NCBI GenBank assembly: GCA_012799115.1
Contig: JAAZLY010000125.1
Coordinates: 1-8,021, forward strand
Direction: 5' to 3'
DNA: 8,021 nt
Origin: Bacillota bacterium
GTDB lineage: Bacteria; Bacillota; Limnochordia; Darwinibacteriales; Darwinibacteriaceae
Both the position numbers and the translations under genes were made by a program. Below are positions 1 through 4,432 of this stretch, piece by piece. How positions within the stretch are numbered: position 1 is the stretch's first letter; the number at the start of each line of letters is the position of its first letter. The notes below the pieces were generated by a model. It was not told where the DNA came from, ran no database searches, and was given only the letters and a program-made list of their open reading frames with translations.

Positions 1-245
1 CAGAACACCATATTCGTTGGATCAAGCTTCTCTTCCAACCCACGGATGGATTTACCTTTGAGCTCGCTGATGTTCAGTTCACCGGACATGGCGAGGGTCT
101 CAAGGGTGGTCATGAGGGGCCAGTCTACACCGATCCCTTTGCTACCGTGACCGTCAGATTAAAGCAAAGCGGTACCATTTTAGCCCTGAGCTACTGCAAC
201 ATCCATGGTTTGTGGGAAAACAGCAAGACAATTACTGTAGAGTAA
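1..245 (+). CDS. Superoxide reductase (neelaredoxin/desulfoferrodoxin iron domain), 3' part only
   Basis: The gene runs in from the left edge. The readable frame starts at base 3 and ends with TAA at 243-245, giving the last 80 residues. Superoxide reductase reduces superoxide to hydrogen peroxide in the cytoplasm without making oxygen, using electrons usually supplied by rubredoxin; it is typical of anaerobes. The mononuclear iron site is recognisable. The first visible residues, EHHIRWIKL, carry one histidine ligand. The C-terminal SYCNIHGLWEN supplies the cysteine (codon 195-197) and histidine (codon 204-206) ligands. From memory the fragment resembles Pyrococcus furiosus superoxide reductase almost throughout. 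About 45 N-terminal residues, with the remaining iron ligands, lie outside the window. I therefore cannot tell whether an extra desulforedoxin domain precedes this part. Identification of the domain is very secure. Confidence 0.93.
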   Translation, partial: EHHIRWIKLLFQPTDGFTFELADVQFTGHGEGLKGGHEGPVYTDPFATVTVRLKQSGTILALSYCNIHGLWENSKTITVE

Positions 246-260
246 GAGTAGCGGTATCAT

Positions 261-304
261 AAAAAGGCTAGGGTTTGGAACATCGCCAAACCCTAGCCTT
301 TTTT
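261..304. terminator. Bidirectional rho-independent terminator between two convergent genes
   Basis: A perfect 18-bp inverted repeat (261-278 with 287-304, counting the A/T tails) encloses a loop of about seven bases near 279-285. The core GGCTAGGGTTTGG pairs with CCAAACCCTAGCC. The left arm begins with five A and the right arm ends with six T, so each strand shows a GC-rich stem followed by a U tract. It sits 15 bases after the superoxide reductase stop and 22 bases beyond the wrbA stop, and can end transcription from both sides. Confidence 0.93.
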
Positions 305-326
305 GTCAAGTTCTATCCTTGATCGA

Positions 327-935
327 CTAGTTCTTACCAGCCTTGACCCAGTTTGCCACTGTGACTGTACGTTTTGCTTGATACTTGACTGCCTCTTCCA
401 CATTCTCTACCATCTTGCCTTGTTGATCCACAGAAACGCTGGTTCCATACGGGTTGCCGCCTGCTGCAAAGATCGAAGGATCCGTATACCCCGGAGAAAC
501 TACGATTGCACCCCAGTGATACATGGTGGTGTACAGTGATAGAATTGTCGCCTCTTGCCCACCATGGGGATTCTGAGCCGAAGCCATACCACTTACAACC
601 TTATCCGTGAGTTTACCCTGAAACCAAAGGCCACCTGCTGTGTCTAAGAACTGCTTCATCTGGGCTGCCATATTACCAAAACGGGTTGGTACACTGAAAA
701 TGTAGGCATCAGCCCATTCCAAATCTGCTAGGCTGACTTCAGGAACAGCCTTGGTGGCCTCGGCGTGAGCCTTCCATGCAGGGTTCGAATCAATAGCAGC
801 TTGCGGTGCTAATTCGGGCACCTTCAGTAATCGTACCTCTGCACCAGCTTCTTCAGCAGCTTCCTTCGCCCATGTGGCCAACTGATAGTTTGTTCCTGTT
901 GAACTATAATATATCACAGCTAATTTGACTGACAT
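327..935 (-). CDS. wrbA: WrbA-type NAD(P)H:quinone oxidoreductase (flavodoxin-like, FMN)
   Basis: The product of 202 residues has the usual length for WrbA, a soluble tetrameric FMN enzyme. The family reduces quinones by two electrons and so avoids semiquinone and superoxide formation. Visible motifs in order: the FMN phosphate loop YSSTGTNYQLA (residues 10-20), PTRFGNMAAQMKQFLD with GGLW (83-104), the HGGQE loop (124-128), and GGNPYGTS (159-166). All correspond to the E. coli WrbA flavin-binding segments. I chose the ATG at 933-935 because GGGAG (944-948 on the plus strand as CTCCC) lies eight bases upstream. A TTG six codons earlier is possible but would overlap that ribosome binding site. 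The gene is apparently monocistronic, with its own candidate promoter. It faces the superoxide reductase gene, which fits a role in oxygen or redox stress in an anaerobe, though the pairing is only an inference. Confidence 0.93.
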   Translation of the reverse strand: MSVKLAVIYYSSTGTNYQLATWAKEAAEEAGAEVRLLKVPELAPQAAIDSNPAWKAHAEATKAVPEVSLADLEWADAYIFSVPTRFGNMAAQMKQFLDTAGGLWFQGKLTDKVVSGMASAQNPHGGQEATILSLYTTMYHWGAIVVSPGYTDPSIFAAGGNPYGTSVSVDQQGKMVENVEEAVKYQAKRTVTVANWVKAGKN

Positions 936-978
936 ATTTGTCACTCCCGTCAAGTTATTGTTTACTTACTCACTTACT

Positions 979-1007
979 ATTTAACCACATTTTGCCTGCG
1001 ATGGCAA
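979..1007 (-). promoter_or_regulatory. Candidate sigma-A promoter of wrbA
   Basis: Read on the minus strand: TTGCCA (1002-1007, five of six matches to the -35 consensus), a 17-base spacer, then TTAAAT (979-984, four of six). A TG one base before the -10 box forms an extended -10 element. It lies between the murG stop and the wrbA start, leaving a leader of about 37 bases. No start-site data exist, so this is a pattern match only. Confidence 0.5.
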
Positions 1008-1010
1008 CTA

Positions 1011-2069
1011 TTATCTGGAAATTTGTTGCTCAATAACCCTGAGCACATTCTCGGTACCATCCTTTGCTTGAGAACTCTTCATGGCCTGGATAAACTCTTC
1101 CCTCCGCAGCTGGAGCTCCCTCAAGCTCTTCTGTAGACGTTCAATGTCGAGTTCTTCCTCGGGAATCACTAGGCTAAATCCCTGTCTGGCAAAGGATTGA
1201 GCGTTCAAAATTTGATCTCCCCTGCTCGCCTGGCGAGACAGAGGGACGAGTACATGCGGTTTGGCTAGGGCCAAGAGCTCAAAAATCGAGTTGGCACCGG
1301 CCCGGGACATCACCATATCGGCCGCGGCCAATAGATGGGGTAGCTCCTCCTTGGCATACTCGATCTGAAAGTAACGGGAGTGTTTGATCTTTGCGTCAAG
1401 GTTGCCCTGCCCACAAAGGTGTATAATTTGGTAGTCCTTCGTCAATGTATCGAGATGATCGCGAATGATTCGATTAAAGATGCCCGCGCCTAGACTACCA
1501 CCCATCACAAGTAAAACAGGGAGGCCTTCATGAAACTTACACAGACGCAGTCCCTCCGATCTCGAACCCTGGACTAGCTCGGATCGAATCGGCGTGCCAG
1601 TCACAATCCCCTTGCCCTTGAGATATGATAAGGAATCTGGAAAAGTCAGGCACAACTCCCTGGCAAAGGGCAGACTAAGCTTATTGGCCAGGCCCGGCGT
1701 CAGATCTGACTCGTGCAAAACGACGGGAATCCCTAGAAATCGGGCTGCAATCGTAACGGGAACGGAAACGAATCCCCCCTTGCTAAAAACGACATTAGGC
1801 CTGAGCTTCCTTAACACTTGATAAGCCTGGAAGACTCCTTTTACAACACGAAAGGGATCACTAAGATTCTTGAGATCGAAGTATCGTCTTAGTTTACCTG
1901 CACTAATGGGGTAATAAGGTAACTGCTCCCCCATGAGTTCTCTCTCGATCCCATCAGCGGTGCCGATATAGTGAACATCCCACCCCTGCTCCTTGAAATA
2001 GGGGAGCAGTGCAAAATGGGGAGTGACGTGTCCAGCGGTTCCTCCGCCAGTTAGGACTATTTTCTTCAT
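1011..2069 (-). CDS. murG: UDP-GlcNAc:lipid I N-acetylglucosaminyltransferase MurG
   Basis: This 352-residue GT-B glycosyltransferase transfers GlcNAc to lipid I to give lipid II, the last cytoplasmic step of peptidoglycan synthesis, at the inner face of the membrane. Motifs: the N-terminal GGGTAGHVTPH loop (residues 8-18), SAGKLRRY (56-63), FSKGGFVSVPV (95-105), LHESDLTPGLANK (118-130), GGSLGA (190-195), and the donor-sugar region SRAGANSIFELLAL (255-268) with ASRGDQILNAQ (281-291). HESDLTPGLANK and SRGDQ mark the Staphylococcus/clostridial subtype rather than the E. coli type. The start is the ATG at 2067-2069. A TTG just upstream would leave only three bases after the AAGGAGG ribosome binding site, so it is unlikely. 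The gene stands alone, not inside a division/cell-wall cluster, so it could be the only MurG or a second copy. Function assignment is secure. Confidence 0.95.
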   Translation of the reverse strand: MKKIVLTGGGTAGHVTPHFALLPYFKEQGWDVHYIGTADGIERELMGEQLPYYPISAGKLRRYFDLKNLSDPFRVVKGVFQAYQVLRKLRPNVVFSKGGFVSVPVTIAARFLGIPVVLHESDLTPGLANKLSLPFARELCLTFPDSLSYLKGKGIVTGTPIRSELVQGSRSEGLRLCKFHEGLPVLLVMGGSLGAGIFNRIIRDHLDTLTKDYQIIHLCGQGNLDAKIKHSRYFQIEYAKEELPHLLAAADMVMSRAGANSIFELLALAKPHVLVPLSRQASRGDQILNAQSFARQGFSLVIPEEELDIERLQKSLRELQLRREEFIQAMKSSQAKDGTENVLRVIEQQISR

Positions 2070-2075
2070 CAAAAG

Positions 2076-2082
2076 CCTCCTT
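2076..2082 (-). promoter_or_regulatory. Ribosome binding site of murG
   Basis: CCTCCTT on the plus strand reads AAGGAGG on the coding strand, a perfect Shine-Dalgarno sequence. It lies six bases before the ATG at 2069 but only three before the alternative TTG at 2072, which decides the start. Confidence 0.85.
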
Positions 2083-2099
2083 GTCTGAGCAGGTATTTC

Positions 2100-2128
2100 A
2101 TAAGAAAGGTGGAATTAGCTTCTATCAA
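2100..2128 (-). promoter_or_regulatory. Candidate sigma-A promoter of murG
   Basis: On the minus strand TTGATA (2123-2128, five of six) is followed by 17 bases and TCTTAT (2100-2105, four of six). It lies in the 78-base region between the divergent murG and lgt starts and would give a leader of about 24 bases carrying the ribosome binding site. I could not find a comparable promoter for lgt on the plus strand. Confidence 0.35.
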
Positions 2129-2147
2129 TAACTTACGAGGTGATGGA

Positions 2148-2882
2148 ATGTACCCAATTGCATTTAGCATTGGTTCAATAGACATCTATTGGTATGGAAT
2201 TCTTATGGCCTCCACATTTGTTGCCGCCTACTTTATTGCCCGCTACTTTGCACGCCTGCATGGTGTCCAAGTTGAGCTGATCGAGAATCTCTTCTTCCTC
2301 TCTGCCTTTGTAGGACTAATCGGTAGTCGTCTTGGAGCAGTTATACCTTACTGGCGCTATTTCCTGCAAAATCCATTGGAGATCTTTTCCCGTGCGGGCA
2401 TGGCTTCTCATGGGGCGATTATTGCTATCATGATCTTTGGTTATTTCTTTGTGCGGAAACACAATTTAAACTACTGGCAAATAGCTGATTTTGCAGCACC
2501 GATTTTGCCCGTGGGACATGTCTTTATTCGCCTTGGCAACTTCATGAGTGGAGAGTTGTATGGACCTCCTTCGAACTTGCCCTGGGCCATTGAGTTTCCC
2601 GACAGCCTAGTGCCTGTTCATCCTTCCCAACTGTACGAGGTCTTAGCATCATTGATCATACTACCCTTGGCCTGGAAATGGGCGAAAAACCCCCGTTATC
2701 CGGGGTATGCCTTCTTGCGCACAATGTTCGTCCACTCCGTGGTACGGTTCTTCCTTGACTTTATTCGGCAACACAGCGAGCTTTACGGCCCCTTTGTACT
2801 GAGCCAACTCATCGCACTGGGAATCTGCCTATTGACGTTACCTGCCATTGTAATCCTGGACCGCCGCCACAAGTTCAAGTAG
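2148..2882 (+). CDS. lgt: Prolipoprotein diacylglyceryl transferase Lgt
   Basis: Lgt is a polytopic membrane enzyme that moves diacylglycerol from phosphatidylglycerol to the lipobox cysteine of prelipoproteins, the first step of lipoprotein maturation. The 244-residue product is at the short end for the family. It is hydrophobic throughout, with several membrane segments starting near residues 13-31. Family landmarks: SIGSIDIYWYG (7-17), GMASHGA with H88, the signature RLGNFMSGELYG (128-139) holding R128, N131, E136 and G139, HPSQLYE (158-164), and RFFLDFIRQ with R200. The start is the ATG at 2148, preceded by GAGG (2137-2140) seven bases upstream. The longer GTG start at 2109 would add residues the family does not have. 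Two mild deviations are a Ser (S134) where the signature usually has Asn, and an Asp (D204) where E. coli has a conserved Glu. Both are conservative, so activity is expected. Confidence 0.95.
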   Translation: MYPIAFSIGSIDIYWYGILMASTFVAAYFIARYFARLHGVQVELIENLFFLSAFVGLIGSRLGAVIPYWRYFLQNPLEIFSRAGMASHGAIIAIMIFGYFFVRKHNLNYWQIADFAAPILPVGHVFIRLGNFMSGELYGPPSNLPWAIEFPDSLVPVHPSQLYEVLASLIILPLAWKWAKNPRYPGYAFLRTMFVHSVVRFFLDFIRQHSELYGPFVLSQLIALGICLLTLPAIVILDRRHKFK

Positions 2883-3641
2883 TTCGGCACTGAGAAATGG
2901 TGCGAAGGGAAGCAACAACTCTGCTATAACCCGCACCTCATTACTTGGCAAGGTAGAGCGATACTTTAAATGCCCCATTATGGCCGCTAGTGCTGTGTGG
3001 GGCTTTCTTTGTTCGAGCCGTCCTTGCACGGTCTGTCGCAGAGCTAGGCATTCCTGGGGTTCGTCCCACTCATCGTTCGAATCCTGGAGCCCTCTCTGGG
3101 CCAATTGCCAGACGCGGGCTAAGAAGCGATGTGCACCTGCCAGTCCATGCCATTTGAATTGGTAATCCCGCTCCAGAGGTCCGAGGGACAAAAAATAGAT
3201 GCGGCAAGCATCAACGCCAAAGTCTGGAAGCAGGTCTGTGAGATACATGCCTTCCGTATCAAGGAGGCGCCCACAAAGAAAGGCTCTACCATTCTGCGAC
3301 TGCCTAGACAATCCATCGACGAAATCGCGTGGGAAGACTGCAAGATCAAAACCGCCGTCCATGGCTCCGCCTTCGATCCGCAAGCCAAGACCGCGAGCGT
3401 CGTCTAGCCAGTCCTCGAAGGCAAAAGGTATCGATAAATGTGGTTCTTGGCTAGTTGTAATCGTAGCTAGGAAGTGGGAGATCAAAAGGAGTCTTGCATT
3501 CTCCAAATCAAGTTGTTTCCCGTCCTTGGGTATGAGTTTCACAAAGACATCCATTTCGTTCCCAACAGAGATCGACCCTGACCCCGTTCTGCCCCGCCAC
3601 TTAGCCTCGAGCATTCCATGATTATATCGCATTCTGTCCAC
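2838..3641 (-). CDS. Leucyl-tRNA synthetase-like orphan protein (anticodon-binding domain, no catalytic signatures)
   Basis: The product has 267 residues from the GTG at 3641. Residues 138-183 (FGVDACRIYFLSLGPLERD, then GLAGAHRFLARVWQL) match the segment just after KMSKS in bacterial leucyl-tRNA synthetases, where YGADTxRL and GVEGAxRFLxRVWRL are usual. Residues 200-258 (HTALAAIMGHL, LLLPFAPFLSAELLE) match the helical anticodon-binding domain (NTAIAALMEL, LLLAPFAPHLAEELWE). There is no HIGH motif. The place of KMSKS (near 120-131) reads CGRLLDTEG, and the C-terminal tRNA-elbow domain is absent. Residues 30-120 I do not recognise. It cannot aminoacylate tRNA by known chemistry; tRNA binding or regulation is a guess. 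The start is uncertain: GTG 3641 touches the yunB stop, and ATG codons at 3632, 3614 and 3554 all lack a strong ribosome binding site. The 3' end overlaps lgt by 45 bases. A decayed synthetase is possible, but the frame is intact. Confidence 0.75.
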   Translation of the reverse strand: MDRMRYNHGMLEAKWRGRTGSGSISVGNEMDVFVKLIPKDGKQLDLENARLLLISHFLATITTSQEPHLSIPFAFEDWLDDARGLGLRIEGGAMDGGFDLAVFPRDFVDGLSRQSQNGRAFLCGRLLDTEGMYLTDLLPDFGVDACRIYFLSLGPLERDYQFKWHGLAGAHRFLARVWQLAQRGLQDSNDEWDEPQECLALRQTVQGRLEQRKPHTALAAIMGHLKYRSTLPSNEVRVIAELLLPFAPFLSAELLELVAAVQDYNGR

Positions 3642-4310
3642 TCACTTTAAGGGAAATTCTATACGTCCATCGTGCGTCAAGAGACTCTCCTGTCCAGCAA
3701 AATACCAGGTAGGTACGCTTCCGATGAAGACTTCTTCTAGGATTGGTACTTGGGTAGAAACCAGTATCTCTTCAGCTACCAAAGGAACAGCAATCCTCAT
3801 GACAACCTGCACATCGAGGAGAACTCGATGCCAAGTCTGGTTAATTCCGGCGCTTTCAAAACTCGCCACGGGAGCTGTGGTTAGTCCTCCCACCGGAATC
3901 ATCCGTACGGGAATTCCTGGACCCCAGGACGCTAGAAAGTCCAAGCCAGTAAGCTGACCGATGGGAATAGGGAAAACCTCTTCGCCCATGTTCGTTAGTG
4001 TCTGTAATATTTTATGGGTCGCTTGGCTACTAACCCGATTGACCTCGCCCATATCATATTGGATCGCTTGTAACCGACCTTCACTATCACGGATTAACTC
4101 GGCCATAGTTGACTGGCTCATACTTACTGCCATCATCTCTTCTACCGCTACGTTGATGGCCCTGGTGGCCAAACTCATGGCACGGGTCTCCGCCCAGGTG
4201 CGTAGAACAGGTCCTAGCCTCTTCTCTGCTACCATAAGAGTCACTACAGAAAAGAGCAACAGGACAAAAAGGACAAGTCCAACATAGGTGCGCCAAGTAA
4301 ATCTTATCAT
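3642..4310 (-). CDS. yunB: Sporulation protein YunB
   Basis: This 222-residue protein has one N-terminal membrane segment (about residues 8-27) and an extracytoplasmic remainder. Family landmarks I recognise are the helical RLGPVLRTWAETRA stretch (31-44), PIPIGQLTGLDFL (115-127), GPGIPVRMIPVGGL (130-143), FESAGINQTWHRVLLDVQV (151-169), and VPILEEVFIGSVPTWYF near 188-204. In Bacillus subtilis yunB belongs to the mother-cell sigma-E regulon and is needed for efficient sporulation; its molecular role is unknown. The ATG at 4308-4310 is preceded by AGAGGTGG (4317-4324) six bases upstream. The stop TGA is directly followed by a candidate GTG start of the next gene, so the two are probably co-transcribed. 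yunB diverges from the penicillin-binding protein gene across a 118-base gap. I found no convincing sigma-E promoter there. Confidence 0.9.
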   Translation of the reverse strand: MIRFTWRTYVGLVLFVLLLFSVVTLMVAEKRLGPVLRTWAETRAMSLATRAINVAVEEMMAVSMSQSTMAELIRDSEGRLQAIQYDMGEVNRVSSQATHKILQTLTNMGEEVFPIPIGQLTGLDFLASWGPGIPVRMIPVGGLTTAPVASFESAGINQTWHRVLLDVQVVMRIAVPLVAEEILVSTQVPILEEVFIGSVPTWYFAGQESLLTHDGRIEFPLK

Positions 4311-4387
4311 GGACTACCACCTCTCACAAGTCTTCGCAACTTTGGGCCCAAGACCCTAGAGGAATCTGATTATTTGACGAAGTTATA

Positions 4388-4396
4388 TGTTATAAT
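4388..4396 (+). promoter_or_regulatory. Extended -10 promoter of the penicillin-binding protein gene
   Basis: TGT followed directly by TATAAT gives a perfect extended -10 element. A TTGACG at 4374-4379 lies only 11 bases upstream, too close to act as a normal -35 with this -10, so the extended -10 may stand alone. Transcription would be expected to begin about seven bases after the box, near 4403, giving a leader of only some 26 bases. Confidence 0.55.
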
Positions 4397-4402
4397 GAAA
4401 GC

Positions 4403-4432
4403 ATGAAATATCCCCCGGGGGTGTCAGCGTGA
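4403..4432 (+). other. Possible nine-codon leader ORF overlapping the PBP start
   Basis: ATG at 4403 opens a frame reading MKYPPGVSA and ending with TGA at 4430-4432. It overlaps the GTG start of the penicillin-binding protein gene by four bases (GTGA). The ATG lies six bases after the TATAAT box, so the transcript may begin with this start codon. It has no ribosome binding site. So short a frame can arise by chance; expression is not shown. Confidence 0.22.
4412..4421. repeat. Ten-base GC palindrome at the PBP ribosome binding site
   Basis: CCCCCGGGGG is a perfect palindrome whose right half is the start of the Shine-Dalgarno GGGGGTG. As a hairpin it could form only about three base pairs with a four-base loop, so strong self-sequestration is not expected. 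Confidence 0.5.

Noticed and set aside
303..539. Cysteine-rich 78-codon frame on the plus strand opposite the wrbA 3' end
   Set aside because: It starts inside the terminator, has no ribosome binding site, and lies antisense to the clearly coding wrbA; its cysteines come from the reverse reading of common codons.
2109..2147. Longer lgt start at GTG 2109
   Set aside because: The ATG at 2148 has a well-placed GAGG and begins with MYPIAFSIG, which matches the usual Lgt N-terminus; the extra 13 residues have no family counterpart.
3199..3621. Open frame of 140 codons on the plus strand opposite the LeuRS-like gene
   Set aside because: It is rich in Ser, Arg, Lys and Pro without any recognisable domain, has no ribosome binding site, and mirrors the LeuRS-like gene, whose translation shows clear family patterns. 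The same applies to the other antisense frames at 3129-3407 and 3119-3388.
4361..4389. Possible sigma-E promoter for yunB on the minus strand (CATATAA, 14 bases, CAGATTCC)
   Set aside because: The -35 part is acceptable and the spacing fits, but the -10 matches the CATACAAT-like consensus at only about half of its bases. Knowing that yunB is a sigma-E gene in Bacillus would bias the reading, so I do not call it.
4374..4396. TTGACG and TATAAT as a standard -35/-10 pair for the PBP gene
   Set aside because: The spacer is only 11 bases, too short for sigma-A; the TATAAT is better explained as an extended -10 element.
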